Assembly: GCF_006443095.1 (NCBI RefSeq)
Contig: NZ_VFWZ01000011.1
Span: forward strand, 1 to 64,000
Reading direction: 5' to 3'
Source of the DNA: Aquimarina algicola
Lineage (GTDB): Bacteria > Bacteroidota > Bacteroidia > Flavobacteriales > Flavobacteriaceae
DNA: 64,000 nucleotides
The notes under the pieces were generated by a model. It was not told the origin of the DNA and did no database searches. It saw nothing but the letters and a program-made list of their open reading frames with translations. Positions 19,391 through 29,575 of the stretch are shown piece by piece. Position 1 is the stretch's first letter. The number at the start of each line of letters is the position of its first letter. Made by a program: the position numbers and the translations under genes.

Positions 19391-21007
19391 TTAAAAATTA
19401 CCGGAATTAACGTCCCACCATAATCTAGTCCCTCCTGTGTCAGGCCCATTGAGCAACATTCTGGCCCCTTCAATTCCTTGTGGATTCGTACTTCTTTCAC
19501 TTGCGGGGAAGGGCAATCTCCGTATTTGGATATTGGTATCTATTGTACCGTCACTATTGTTAGCCACAACCGGAAAGATTTTAGGATACCCCGTACGTCT
19601 AAATTCGCTCCATGCTTCCTGACCATCTGGGAACATGGCAATCCATTTTTGAGTTATAATCTTCTCCAGTTTCATTTCGTTGGTATCTGCATTATCCCAT
19701 GCTATCGTGATTGCTGTTAATGCATTTATATTGTTTGAAGCGTTTACTGGATCTATATAATCAATTGGAGTATTTGTATTATTAGTCATATATACCGAAG
19801 CCTCCGAAGAAAGCTCGTATTGCGTAAAAGAAGTAGAGATTCCCATTTCATAATTTGATTGTGCATCTCCGGCATTGCTCCATCCTCTTAATGCAGCTTC
19901 GGCTTTTAAAAAGTAAGCTTCTGCAGCGGTCATTAGCTGTATACTGGTTGTTGGAGTTTTATCCAATATATATGAATCACCTAATCTTGAGAAAACTTCA
20001 TAGTCTTCTTTTTGATCCAACTCCTCCGTATATCTTTCCAGCAAAGGCATTCCTCCTCTTATCCCTTTAAACATTCCAGATGAAACTGAAGATACTTCAA
20101 ACATTTGTTCTAATCTTGGATCTTGAAAGCCTACTAAAATAGACTCCATAGAAGCGTTCATTCGTACATCATTCCAACTCGAATTAAATACAGTAAGCGG
20201 ATGGGTTATTCCTCCTTTAATATTAAAATTATCTGCATTGGTTTCTAAAAGACCTAGATCATTAGTTAATGATTTTTCTCCTTCTATCTTTGCTTTACCA
20301 GGATCAACTTTAGCGATTCTTATCGCTAGTCGTAACCTGAGTGTATTGGCAAATTTGATCCATTGTACCAGATCCCCATCATACACAAGATCGAACTTAG
20401 CAAACTGATTATTAGTTGGGTCTGAAGATAGCGTTTGTATGGCTTGATCTAATTCTTCAAAGAACTGAGCATATACCTCTTGTTGCGAATCATATTCTGC
20501 AAAGGTGGCATCCAGTCCATATTTTGAATACACAATAGGGCCATAAACATCTGTTACCCGATGCATCGCTTCTACCCTAAGTATTTGTGCCAATGCATAC
20601 ATTAATGGAAAATCTGTTTCTCCTCGTTCTTTAATTAAACGTGCATTTTGCATTACCCCGGTTGAAGAATAAGGCACATCCCAAGGGAATTGATCCCAAA
20701 AATCTACAAAACCATAGTTTGTGGTATTTATTCCTCCTACAAATGGTCGCGGTGGAGCCATATACCCACTAAATGTATCCGCATTCAGATTATGTTGTAA
20801 CTGCGTTTGCCAAGCCGGATCGTATCGATAAATATTTAAGAAAATAGGGTTAAAAGGCCCTCCCACACTTATGAAATCCGCTTCACTTTGTTCGTCTGTT
20901 AATCCATAGGGATCTGTATTTAATGCTTCGAAATCATCTGTACAAGAAGCAATCAAAAACAATAAAATCCAAATCGTTTTAAAAATAGTTATATTGATAT
21001 TTTTCAT
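19391..21007 (-). CDS. SusD/RagB-family outer-membrane lipoprotein (chitin-oligosaccharide capture)
   Basis: This 538-residue surface lipoprotein has a lipobox ending LIASC at about residue 22. The body looks like the SusD-like_2 group: an all-helical TPR scaffold with QILRVEAMHRVTDVYGPIVY near residue 140. SusD proteins cap the SusC channel and bind oligosaccharides before import. The stop-to-start gap to the upstream susC gene is 20 bp, so the two are co-transcribed. Because nagB, GH20 and the chitinase follow on the same strand, the likely ligand is a chitin oligomer. This is inferred from context. Confidence 0.93.
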   Translation of the reverse strand: MKNINITIFKTIWILLFLIASCTDDFEALNTDPYGLTDEQSEADFISVGGPFNPIFLNIYRYDPAWQTQLQHNLNADTFSGYMAPPRPFVGGINTTNYGFVDFWDQFPWDVPYSSTGVMQNARLIKERGETDFPLMYALAQILRVEAMHRVTDVYGPIVYSKYGLDATFAEYDSQQEVYAQFFEELDQAIQTLSSDPTNNQFAKFDLVYDGDLVQWIKFANTLRLRLAIRIAKVDPGKAKIEGEKSLTNDLGLLETNADNFNIKGGITHPLTVFNSSWNDVRMNASMESILVGFQDPRLEQMFEVSSVSSGMFKGIRGGMPLLERYTEELDQKEDYEVFSRLGDSYILDKTPTTSIQLMTAAEAYFLKAEAALRGWSNAGDAQSNYEMGISTSFTQYELSSEASVYMTNNTNTPIDYIDPVNASNNINALTAITIAWDNADTNEMKLEKIITQKWIAMFPDGQEAWSEFRRTGYPKIFPVVANNSDGTIDTNIQIRRLPFPASERSTNPQGIEGARMLLNGPDTGGTRLWWDVNSGNF

Positions 21008-21027
21008 GATATTATCTTTTCCTTTAG

Positions 21028-24018
21028 TTAAAATGAAAATCCAACATTTACCCCTATACTTCTGGTCGATGGTGATCCAAAAATATCGATCCCTTGAAGA
21101 CCATTTGCAGTACTTAATGACACATTAGGGTCATATGGAGCATCTTTATAAAAGAAGAATAGATTTCTTCCTATTACAGAAGTTGTGATAGAAGTAAAAA
21201 AACTATTCTCTTGTAACTTAAAATTATACCCAAGCGACAACTCGGCCATTCGTATGTTTGTAGCATCGTAAACATACTCACTGGTCAATCCATTTCGTCC
21301 TCCAATCATCTGATGATATTCTTGTGAAGGGATTGTGGTTTCAGCATTTGTGGCCTCATCAAAGATTAAAATTTCTCCATTTCTATCAGAAGTCCCGAAT
21401 CCATCTACAGCCGCCTCGGTAAGACTCATGACTTCTCCTCCAAACTTGGCATCAACGAGGAAATTCAACGTAAAATTTTGATAGCTGATACTGTTATTCC
21501 ACCCCAAAGCAAAATCAGGGTTGGCATTTCCCAATAAATCGAAACCACCTCTAGAGTTTTCATCTGGTTCTGCTTGTGTAAAATTACCATCGGCATTTCG
21601 TATTGGTAATCCTTCTGGAGTTCTTCGAAGTTTTCTTCCATAAATGTCTCCAAAAGATCCTCCTTCTCTTATTAGTAATGCATAAGAATTCACATCGATA
21701 GGAGTTAACTCCAAAAAGTCCCTTCCCAGTCTTGGATCAAGCTCTTTAATTGTATTCTCATTCTGAGAAAAGTTAATATTTGAATCCCATCGAAAGATAT
21801 CACTCATGATGGGAACAAAAGTTAGCGTAGCTTCGACTCCTTTGTTTTCAAAATCCCCTGCATTAATTGCTAAAAAATCCGCAGCCACTCCTCCATCAAT
21901 TAACATAAACTGATCTATAGTATTGGTTTTGTAATATCCGATATCAATCCCTAATCGATTATCAAAAAATTTCCATTCTGTACCAATTTCAAAAGAGGTC
22001 TGCGTTTCGGGTTCAAGCTCTGTAAGTGGTAAAATTGTTGGAGGAGTTAATCCTCCTGCACCAGTACCGATAGTATTAATTGGGTTATTCACAAAACTTT
22101 GAATATCGTTACCAACCTCGGCATAAGAAGTTCGTACTTTGGCATAATTAATACTTTCAGGCAATTCAAAAATTTCTGATAGCATTGCTGTAAGTCCTAT
22201 CGATGGATAAAAAAACGGATCCGACACTGTTGAAGACCAATCATTTCTTGCTGTAACGTCTAAAAAAAATTGATTATTATATCCTATAGTAGCACTTGCA
22301 AATATAGATTGCACCTCTTTTTGCTCTGCAATACGCTGTTGTAAAATAGGATTCACTCCAGTTGTTCCAACAACAAAATTAGATAGTGTGAATATATTAG
22401 GAATTTTTAAATCACCTCGAACTCCCGAATCTAATAGTATCGATTCTCCTAAATTTGATTTGCGAATACTTGCTCCGATATTGGCCGAAATATTAAATCG
22501 TTCTGATATATCTTTATTTAGGATTGCAATAATATCTCCATATAATTGGGTATCTTCGATATCATTGTATAAATATCGTCCATTAGGAGCAGATAATGTA
22601 CCATCTGTAGTTGCGTGGATCCTTCGCTCGAATTTGTAAAAATTCTTATCGTAGCTCCCTCGTGTTTGCAATGTGAACCAATCTGTAAACTTATATTGTA
22701 AGGATACAGAGGCTAATAATTTTTGATTTTCGTCATCGCTAACATTTCTATTTAAAATCCAATATGGGTTTTGTTCAATATCAGAAGTAGCTCTAAACCA
22801 ACGTTGCGCCATAAGGTTTCTTTCTTCATTAAACTCTTCAAAAACTTCATAATCGGATAAGCTTTCTGTTTCTGAGTTAAAACCATAAACCCCAACCAAA
22901 GGATTATAGTAAAATCCTGAAATAGGTTTATTACGTATACTTTGTGTTGATAATAAAATACTGGCATCTACTTTCAATTTATCATCAAAAAGTTGAGCCG
23001 TTTCTCTTATATTGAGTGTATGTTTTTTTACATTATGCGTAGGTATAACTCCAGATGCAAATGTGTTGGCATAAGAAAAATATGTTTGTGCATTTTTTGT
23101 TCCTCCTGATATAGAGATAGCATTGATTGCTGTTGTACCTTCATTATAAAAATCATCAACATTTTTTTGTGTCCTATCATCAAAGTCTAATAAATAGGAA
23201 GCCCGATCTACAGTGAAGTTAGAAGAAACACTTGTTTTAAACATTCCGGATTTACCCTTCTTCGTCGTGATGAGCACTACTCCATTTGATCCTTGACTTC
23301 CATAAAGAGCAGATGCAGAAGCTCCTTTTAAAACAGTAATACTTTCTATATCTTCAGGATTTAATAAAGATAGTGCATCCCCTCCATCCCGATTTCCGGC
23401 ATTTTCGATATCTCCAAATGAGTTATTAGGTTGTATAGCAGAATTATTAAGCAATGGTATCCCATCAATTACATACAATGGTTGATTATCTCGGGTAGAG
23501 GTATTACCCCGTAAAGTAAGTTTTACAGATCCTCCTACCCCCGAGGCACTTCTATTAACAACCACTCCAGCGATTTTACCTGATAAACTATTTACAGGAT
23601 TGGCGTCTTTTACCTTGGTTAATTCTTCAGCATTAAGATCTTGAGCAGCATAGGTAAGAGATTTTCTGCTTTTTTGAATTCCTAATGCTGTAATGACAAC
23701 ATCGTCTAATTGTTCTGTGTTTTCTTCTAAAATAACATCTATAACACCGGATGTACCTACAGGTAGCGTAACTGACATAAATCCTATATAACTAAACTCT
23801 AAAACATCTCCCAATGAAGCCTCAATAGTATATCGACCATCAAAATCTGTTTGTACACCTTTTGTTGTTCCTTGTAGTATTACATTAACGCCTGGAAGCG
23901 GCATAGCATTTTCTCCTTTAGAAGTTACTGTTCCCGAAATTATTTTCTCCTGTGCTTTTATATATTCTGTCATTAAAAGAGATAGAAAAGCTGAGAAAAT
24001 TAAAATACTTTTTCTCAT
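21028..24018 (-). CDS. SusC/RagA-family TonB-dependent outer-membrane transporter
   Basis: This 996-residue receptor is predicted to import chitin oligosaccharides with its SusD partner. A signal peptide (1-22) precedes a carboxypeptidase-regulatory-like domain (about 25-105, ISGTVTSKGE to GFMSVTLP). A plug with the SusC signature PLYVIDGIPL and ASALYGSQGSNGVVLITTKKG follows. The rest is a 22-strand barrel ending in the aromatic GVNVGFSF. A longer frame opens at 24138, but its first 40 residues precede a much better signal peptide, so I take the ATG at 24018-24016. It diverges from the kinase operon across a 240-bp spacer, an expected site for regulation by the LytTR protein. Confidence 0.93.
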   Translation of the reverse strand: MRKSILIFSAFLSLLMTEYIKAQEKIISGTVTSKGENAMPLPGVNVILQGTTKGVQTDFDGRYTIEASLGDVLEFSYIGFMSVTLPVGTSGVIDVILEENTEQLDDVVITALGIQKSRKSLTYAAQDLNAEELTKVKDANPVNSLSGKIAGVVVNRSASGVGGSVKLTLRGNTSTRDNQPLYVIDGIPLLNNSAIQPNNSFGDIENAGNRDGGDALSLLNPEDIESITVLKGASASALYGSQGSNGVVLITTKKGKSGMFKTSVSSNFTVDRASYLLDFDDRTQKNVDDFYNEGTTAINAISISGGTKNAQTYFSYANTFASGVIPTHNVKKHTLNIRETAQLFDDKLKVDASILLSTQSIRNKPISGFYYNPLVGVYGFNSETESLSDYEVFEEFNEERNLMAQRWFRATSDIEQNPYWILNRNVSDDENQKLLASVSLQYKFTDWFTLQTRGSYDKNFYKFERRIHATTDGTLSAPNGRYLYNDIEDTQLYGDIIAILNKDISERFNISANIGASIRKSNLGESILLDSGVRGDLKIPNIFTLSNFVVGTTGVNPILQQRIAEQKEVQSIFASATIGYNNQFFLDVTARNDWSSTVSDPFFYPSIGLTAMLSEIFELPESINYAKVRTSYAEVGNDIQSFVNNPINTIGTGAGGLTPPTILPLTELEPETQTSFEIGTEWKFFDNRLGIDIGYYKTNTIDQFMLIDGGVAADFLAINAGDFENKGVEATLTFVPIMSDIFRWDSNINFSQNENTIKELDPRLGRDFLELTPIDVNSYALLIREGGSFGDIYGRKLRRTPEGLPIRNADGNFTQAEPDENSRGGFDLLGNANPDFALGWNNSISYQNFTLNFLVDAKFGGEVMSLTEAAVDGFGTSDRNGEILIFDEATNAETTIPSQEYHQMIGGRNGLTSEYVYDATNIRMAELSLGYNFKLQENSFFTSITTSVIGRNLFFFYKDAPYDPNVSLSTANGLQGIDIFGSPSTRSIGVNVGFSF

Positions 24019-24258
24019 AAAAATTACGATTGATTTGCTTTGATTATTGAGTTTTAAAGGTTTTATGAAATACTCTGAAAAAGAAATTAAATATCTGAAC
24101 AACATGAAAAAAACAACAAACGACAGGTTTCTGCACATAAGCGTTTTAAAATTTAATTATGTTTTAAAATATTTAGCAAAGTATTTTGTTTTTCATTAAA
24201 AAAACACATAATTTTTTCACGTTTATTAAGGTTTTTTCACAAAAATTAACAGCATACA

Positions 24259-25308
24259 ATGATAAACCCCACACAAAAAAAAATTACTCCTCACATACCA
24301 TCGAAATATCATTTTTTTCTTTGGTTCGGATATTTCGTAATCAATTTTGTACGTTGGGGGAGTTATTTTAATGACTATTTATACTCACTGAAATCTAATC
24401 TTGTAGAGTTTACTATCCATATTCCGCTTACCTATTTTCATATCTATTATTTAATCCCAAAACTTATTGCTAAAAGAAAGTTTGCAGCATACCTAATTGC
24501 AGCTTTGGGTTCACTGATGGTAGTCTATATAGCTCGAACTGAACTGAATTTATTATTGGTAACCAGTAACATTTGGCCAGAAGCAATTGGTGCACAAAAA
24601 GCATATAGCTTTAACCATATCGTTGCAGTAACTATTGGGGAAGTTTATGTAGTAGCTTTGGTGACTGCTATAAAGCTTACAAGTGAGTGGATATATGAAA
24701 GAAAAAAGAATGAATCATTAAAAGAACTTCAATTACAAACAGAGTTAAAGTATTTAAAATCTCAAATACAGCCTCATTTCTTTTTTAATACCTTAAATAA
24801 TTTATATTATTTAACCATCGAAAAATCAGAAAAGGCTCCGGATGTGGTTCTTAAACTATCTGAGATTATGCAATATATTCTCTATGATGTTAAGGAACCA
24901 AAAATAGGATTACTCAATGAAATTAATTATATACAAAGTTATTTGGAGTTAGAGCGATTACGACATGGTGATAAAATAACTTCAGAAATACAAATTGAAG
25001 GCAATATTGATGATATTAATATTCCTCCATTACTACTACTGCCATTTATCGAAAATTGCTTTAAACATGGAGGTAAAAATAATACGATGGTAGCATTAGA
25101 TATTAAATTTGAAAATGCCAAAAACGAACAACTCATATTTTCTGCTACGAATAATTTTAATGTAAACACAACTAAAGAAAAAAAATTCGGTATCGGAATT
25201 GAAAATGTAAAACGACGCCTAGAATTGTTATATCACAACAACTATTCTTTAGAAACCAAAATCATAGACAATACATTTAATGTATTACTAAAAATCCCCA
25301 TAGTATGA
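24259..25308 (+). CDS. LytS/YehU-type membrane sensor histidine kinase
   Basis: This 349-residue kinase has four predicted membrane segments (about 18-140), a short coiled linker (145-165), and the His_kinase domain with phospho-acceptor His173 in SQIQPHFFFNTLNN. The ATPase part (about 235-345) shows PPLLLLPFIENCFKHG, the N-box, and GIGIENVKRRLELLY, the G-box. It has no large periplasmic sensor domain. The gene overlaps the response-regulator gene by 4 bp, which marks a translationally coupled pair. From its position divergent to susC it probably senses chitin-derived sugar or envelope state and controls the chitin locus. Confidence 0.93.
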   Translation: MINPTQKKITPHIPSKYHFFLWFGYFVINFVRWGSYFNDYLYSLKSNLVEFTIHIPLTYFHIYYLIPKLIAKRKFAAYLIAALGSLMVVYIARTELNLLLVTSNIWPEAIGAQKAYSFNHIVAVTIGEVYVVALVTAIKLTSEWIYERKKNESLKELQLQTELKYLKSQIQPHFFFNTLNNLYYLTIEKSEKAPDVVLKLSEIMQYILYDVKEPKIGLLNEINYIQSYLELERLRHGDKITSEIQIEGNIDDINIPPLLLLPFIENCFKHGGKNNTMVALDIKFENAKNEQLIFSATNNFNVNTTKEKKFGIGIENVKRRLELLYHNNYSLETKIIDNTFNVLLKIPIV

Positions 25309-26030
25309 ACATCAAATGCATCATTATTGACGACGAGCCCTATGCCATAAAAATTATAGAATCTCACTTGGCTTCATTTAAAAATATTGAAGTATTAGGT
25401 TCATTTAATAGTCCGATCGAAGCCCTAGAAATTATTGAAAACGGACAAGTAGATGTAATGTTTTTAGACATCAATATGCCCGAAATGAACGGTTTAGACT
25501 TTATTAAAAGTAGTAAACATGATTATCAAATAATCATCACTACAGCATATAGAGAATATGCTGTAGAAAGTTTTGAACTTGATGTATTGGATTATCTGGT
25601 AAAACCTATCCCCTTCAATCGATTTCTAAAGACCATGAATAAGTTGAGTCAGGCGATCAATAAAAACCAATCTGCAAATGGAGAATATCTTGCCAATAAA
25701 GAACCTTATATTTTTCTAAAAGTAGATAAGAAATTGGTCAAAATTTTATTGAAAGATATTTTATACATTGAAAGCCTGAAAGATTACATAAAAGTAATTA
25801 CAACTCATGGAAATTACCTCGTTCATAAATCGCTCACCGGAATTACCGAAGAGCTACCAAACTCAAATTTTATACGCGTACATAGATCTTACACCATCGC
25901 TATCGATAAGATAAAGTCGGTAGAAGGAAATCTGGTAGAAATTGATTCTAAACGGATTCCTATCGGTCGTAACTATGTCAAGCATGTAAAAGATACTATT
26001 TTTAGCAACAATAAAGATTTACATATTTAA
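25305..26030 (+). CDS. LytTR-family response regulator
   Basis: This 241-residue regulator has a receiver domain (1-120) with the acidic pocket Asp9-Asp10 and phospho-acceptor Asp55 in FLDINMPEMNG. A LytTR DNA-binding domain follows (about 135-235), recognisable from YIESLKDYIKVITTHGNYLVH and FIRVHRSYTIAI. It is the partner of the kinase gene it overlaps by 4 bp. Two-component pairs of this type control the chitin locus in Flavobacterium johnsoniae, so the susC-kinase intergenic region is the likely target. I could not identify its binding site by eye. Confidence 0.94.
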   Translation: MNIKCIIIDDEPYAIKIIESHLASFKNIEVLGSFNSPIEALEIIENGQVDVMFLDINMPEMNGLDFIKSSKHDYQIIITTAYREYAVESFELDVLDYLVKPIPFNRFLKTMNKLSQAINKNQSANGEYLANKEPYIFLKVDKKLVKILLKDILYIESLKDYIKVITTHGNYLVHKSLTGITEELPNSNFIRVHRSYTIAIDKIKSVEGNLVEIDSKRIPIGRNYVKHVKDTIFSNNKDLHI

Positions 26031-26041
26031 AAATCATCTAC

Positions 26042-27982
26042 ATGATTACACTATCAAAACTAGACCTTATTCTAATCTTTTCTTTTTTTACGATTACTCT
26101 GGTTATTGGAATTGTAGTTTCCAAAAAATCCGGAAAAAATACCAGTGAATTTTTTCTTTCCGGGAGAAACATGCCTTGGTGGCTCTTGGGATTATCAATG
26201 GTTGCTACCACATTTTCTACAGACACTCCCAATCTGGTGACTGATATTGTGAGAAAAGGTGGAGTTTCTGGAAACTGGGCCTGGTGGGCGTTTTTGATTA
26301 CCGGATTACTTACCGTTTTTGTGTATGCCAAACTATGGCGAAAATCTAATGTAAACACTGATATTGAGTTTTACGACTTACGATATGGAGGTAAACCTGC
26401 TCATTTCTTGAGAGGGTTTCGAGCGCTCTACTTAGGAGTTATTTTTAATGTATTAGCCATGTCAGGTGTTACGCTGGCAGCCATAAAAATTAGTCAAGTT
26501 ATGCTAGGACTAGATCCTTTGTACACTGTAGGTATCGCCGCGCTGATTACTGTAATCTTTAGCGCCGTGGGAGGTTTTAGAGGTGTCGTATATACTGATT
26601 TTGTATTGTTTTTTACTGCTATGGTTGGAGCCATAGGAGCGGCCTATTATTGTGTTAATCTTCCAGAAGTAAACGGTGTAACCAACCTCATCTCTCATCC
26701 TCAAGTCGTTGACAAAATATCTCTGCTTCCCGATTTTAATAATACAGAGTTAGTCATTGTTTTGTTGATTATTCCTCTTGCCGTGCAATGGTGGAGCTCA
26801 TGGTATCCCGGTGGTGAACCCGGAGGTGGTGGCTATATTGCTCAACGTATGCTGGCAGCTAAGAATGAAAACCATGCCATCGGAGCTACATTTTTCTTTA
26901 ATATTATGCATTATGCTTTACGTCCCTGGCCATGGATCTTGGTAGCACTGGCTTCTTTGGTATTATATCCAAAAGATGATGTGAATACCATGGAAACTGC
27001 AAAACATAACTATGTTGAAATGCAGAAGCTAGAAGAAACAAGAACATTGACCGAAGAAGAAAAAAAACAAATGGATACCTACTATTTTGCTTCAGAAGGG
27101 CTCACTGCAATCCGAGAAGCATTTCCTGAAGAAAAAGTACAAAAAGATAAAATTGGTCATGATCTAGCATATTCTGCAATGCTTACACGACTACCTTCTG
27201 GTCTCTTAGGTTTAGTATTAGCTTCTTTAATTGCGGCATTTATGTCTACCATTTCTACGCATCTTAATTGGGGATCCTCATACATCGTTAATGACTTTTA
27301 CATACAACAAATCAACAAAAATGCTTCTGAAAAAGAACTGGTACGTGTAGGTAGAATTTCTACTGCTACACTGATGTTAATCAGTACTGTTCTAGCACTA
27401 AAACTTACCAATGCCAAACAAATTTTTGATTATATTATCATGTTTGGTGCAGGTACGGGATTGATTTTCATATTAAGGTGGTTTTGGTGGCGTATCAATG
27501 CATGGAGCGAAATTTCGGGAATGTTCGCATCTGGAATTGTATCTATTATTTTTAATCTCGAATCCGTTAATCTTGCGTTATCCGAGGCTGGTCCTCTACC
27601 CGGATGGTCCAAATACCTTCTGGTCGTTGCCATTACAACAATCATCTGGCTTACGGTTACTTTTCTAACAAAACCAGAAGACAACAATGTCTTGTTTACC
27701 TTCTATAAAAAAATACAACCCGGTGGTCCTGGTTGGAATGCCACATTAAAGGCTGCAGCGCAACAAAATCAAGACATCAAAACCGATTTCAGTACATGGA
27801 GTGTTCCCTCGGGTATCTTAGCTATGCTGGTAGGATGTGTTTTAATTTACGGAGTTCTTTTTGCCACAGGATATTGGATTTATGGTCAATATACATTAGC
27901 TATTATTTTAACAATAGTTGTTATAGTCGCTACATTCATTTTGAACAAGCTGTGGAAGAGAATAAAGAATACTTTTTTATAA
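26042..27982 (+). CDS. Sodium:solute symporter family transporter, probable amino-sugar importer
   Basis: This 646-residue inner-membrane protein has about 14 predicted membrane segments and the SSS-family opening, including EFFLSGRNMPWWLLGLSMVA and TTFSTDTPNLVTDIVRKGG. Members couple sodium entry to uptake of sugars or other solutes. The gene starts 11 bp after the LytTR gene, so kinase, regulator and transporter form one operon. Being tied to the chitin regulator, it probably imports N-acetylglucosamine or its dimer into the cytoplasm. That substrate is an inference. A soluble loop lies at about 310-375. The last codons form one arm of the long inverted repeat that follows. Confidence 0.9.
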   Translation: MITLSKLDLILIFSFFTITLVIGIVVSKKSGKNTSEFFLSGRNMPWWLLGLSMVATTFSTDTPNLVTDIVRKGGVSGNWAWWAFLITGLLTVFVYAKLWRKSNVNTDIEFYDLRYGGKPAHFLRGFRALYLGVIFNVLAMSGVTLAAIKISQVMLGLDPLYTVGIAALITVIFSAVGGFRGVVYTDFVLFFTAMVGAIGAAYYCVNLPEVNGVTNLISHPQVVDKISLLPDFNNTELVIVLLIIPLAVQWWSSWYPGGEPGGGGYIAQRMLAAKNENHAIGATFFFNIMHYALRPWPWILVALASLVLYPKDDVNTMETAKHNYVEMQKLEETRTLTEEEKKQMDTYYFASEGLTAIREAFPEEKVQKDKIGHDLAYSAMLTRLPSGLLGLVLASLIAAFMSTISTHLNWGSSYIVNDFYIQQINKNASEKELVRVGRISTATLMLISTVLALKLTNAKQIFDYIIMFGAGTGLIFILRWFWWRINAWSEISGMFASGIVSIIFNLESVNLALSEAGPLPGWSKYLLVVAITTIIWLTVTFLTKPEDNNVLFTFYKKIQPGGPGWNATLKAAAQQNQDIKTDFSTWSVPSGILAMLVGCVLIYGVLFATGYWIYGQYTLAIILTIVVIVATFILNKLWKRIKNTFL

Positions 27983-28042
27983 CAAATAAGATATAGCAAT
28001 TATAAAATGACATCTTATCTAATTTAAAAAGTATTCTTTATT
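27961..28042. terminator. Long perfect inverted repeat between convergent genes (bidirectional terminator)
   Basis: AATAAAGAATACTTTTT (27961-27977) is the exact reverse complement of 28026-28042, giving a 17-bp perfect stem around a 48-nt loop. Smaller pairing (ATAAGAT at 27986-27992 with ATCTTAT in the loop) is also present. The left arm covers the last codons and stop region of the symporter gene. The right arm ends 18 bp before the stop of the convergent sulfatase gene. Each strand carries A- and T-runs beside the stem. Intrinsic termination in both directions is the simplest reading. Confidence 0.65.
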
Positions 28043-28059
28043 AATATTAAGAAATATTT

Positions 28060-29514
28060 TTACAATGGAAAGTCTTGTGAGGGTATCGAAGCTTTATTCA
28101 TTAAACTCTTCAATTCTTTGACAATTGCAAGATGTTTATTTGCTATATTATTCATCTCCAGACTATCTTTAGCCAAGTTATATAATTCAAATTCTCCTTT
28201 AGGGGTTTTATTGATATTATACCATACCCCTTTCCAATCTCCTTTTCTAATTGCTTTTCGCCCCTGTTTTATATTATATTCCCAATATAAATAATCGTGT
28301 TGTTTTTGATTTCCTGTATTGGTTAATGTAGGTACAATAGAAATCCCGTCGCTAATGTTTGGTGTATCGATTCCTGCTAGCTCTGCAAACGTTGGCATCA
28401 TATCCCAAAATGCAGATATATGGTTAGAAGTAGAACCTTCCTTAATTTTACCGGGCCACATTACTATAAATGGTGAACGAATTCCTCCCTCATACAAATC
28501 ACGTTTTATTCCTTTAAGTCCAGCAGTACTATTAAAAAACTCTGGGTGTGCTCCTCCTTCTTTGTATGGTCCATTGTCACTAGCAAACATAATTATTGTA
28601 TTATCAGCAATTCCTAGTTGTTGGACCTTCACCATTATTTGACCAACATAAGCATCCATTCTTGTTACCATTGTTGCATAAGTTGCCAAAGGATCATCTT
28701 GTGAAGTATACTCTGATATTACAATATCAGGACCATAATCTGACGTATATTTTTTATCTGCTGTATGCGGTATTTCTTTAAATTTACCTTTGTACATATC
28801 ATAAATAGAGTCGTTTGGTGATATGATTTCTGCATGCGGTAACACCATTGGTATGTAAGCAAAGAATGGTTTATCTTTATTTTTTTCAATAAATTCTAAT
28901 GTTTTTTCTTGTATAACATCTGGAGCATAAGTAACCGTATTTGTCCAATCATTACCTTCTAACTCTACTCTTTTCTGATTGTGATTTAAATACGCCGGAT
29001 AATATCTATGTGCTAATTTCTGACAGTTATACCCAAAAAATTCATCAAATCCTTGGCTATTCGGATCCCCCTCATTAAAGCCAAGTCCCCATTTGCCAAA
29101 CATTCCTGTTTTGTACCCGGCTGTTTTTAAAACTTCTGCAATGGTTATTGCCTCACTTGGTAATGGTAATTGACCTTCTTCACCTACTCCTTTATTTCCT
29201 CTAATAGGGGTATGACCGGTATGCTGACCCGTCATTAAAGATGAACGAGCAGGGGCGCATACTGCTGCACCACTATAATGTTGTAAAAATTTTATTCCTT
29301 TTTTTGCTAGTTGATCTATATTAGGCGTTTTAATCTTTTTTTGTCCATAACAACCTAAATCACCATATCCCAAATCATCTGCTAAAACATAAATAATATT
29401 AGGCTTTGATATTTTTTGAGAAGTAATCGTATTTGATGCTATTTTTTGCTCCTGTTTACAACTCAAAATAATAATTACAATTAACAAAAGGGTCGATCTA
29501 TATATAATTGCCAT
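28060..29514 (-). CDS. S1-family formylglycine sulfatase, lipoprotein (arylsulfatase-like)
   Basis: This 484-residue sulfatase has a lipobox ending ILSC (Cys19), so it is probably anchored to a membrane. The sulfatase signature C-A-P-A-R begins at Cys86, the residue converted to formylglycine by an FGE-type enzyme. Metal-binding residues are expected in VLADDLGYGD (Asp45, Asp46) and FASDNGPYKEGG. It removes sulfate esters from a sugar chain. The lone alanine in the core (CxAxR) occurs in several S1 subfamilies. It is the last gene of a six-gene minus-strand island with three more sulfatases and two putative galactanases. The position of the sulfate it attacks cannot be read from sequence. Confidence 0.93.
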   Translation of the reverse strand: MAIIYRSTLLLIVIIILSCKQEQKIASNTITSQKISKPNIIYVLADDLGYGDLGCYGQKKIKTPNIDQLAKKGIKFLQHYSGAAVCAPARSSLMTGQHTGHTPIRGNKGVGEEGQLPLPSEAITIAEVLKTAGYKTGMFGKWGLGFNEGDPNSQGFDEFFGYNCQKLAHRYYPAYLNHNQKRVELEGNDWTNTVTYAPDVIQEKTLEFIEKNKDKPFFAYIPMVLPHAEIISPNDSIYDMYKGKFKEIPHTADKKYTSDYGPDIVISEYTSQDDPLATYATMVTRMDAYVGQIMVKVQQLGIADNTIIMFASDNGPYKEGGAHPEFFNSTAGLKGIKRDLYEGGIRSPFIVMWPGKIKEGSTSNHISAFWDMMPTFAELAGIDTPNISDGISIVPTLTNTGNQKQHDYLYWEYNIKQGRKAIRKGDWKGVWYNINKTPKGEFELYNLAKDSLEMNNIANKHLAIVKELKSLMNKASIPSQDFPL

Positions 29515-29575
29515 TTTTTAATAACATTTTAAAGTTAGATATTGTCAAATGAGTACATACTTATTTTTGATAAGA

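Noticed and set aside
24019..24138. N-terminal 40-residue extension of the SusC frame
   Set aside because: The extension precedes a much better signal peptide. The Met at 24018 gives the usual SusC N-terminus.
26038..26358. Minus-strand frame of 106 codons opposite the symporter start
   Set aside because: It is antisense to the conserved first membrane segments of the SSS transporter, with no recognisable protein features.
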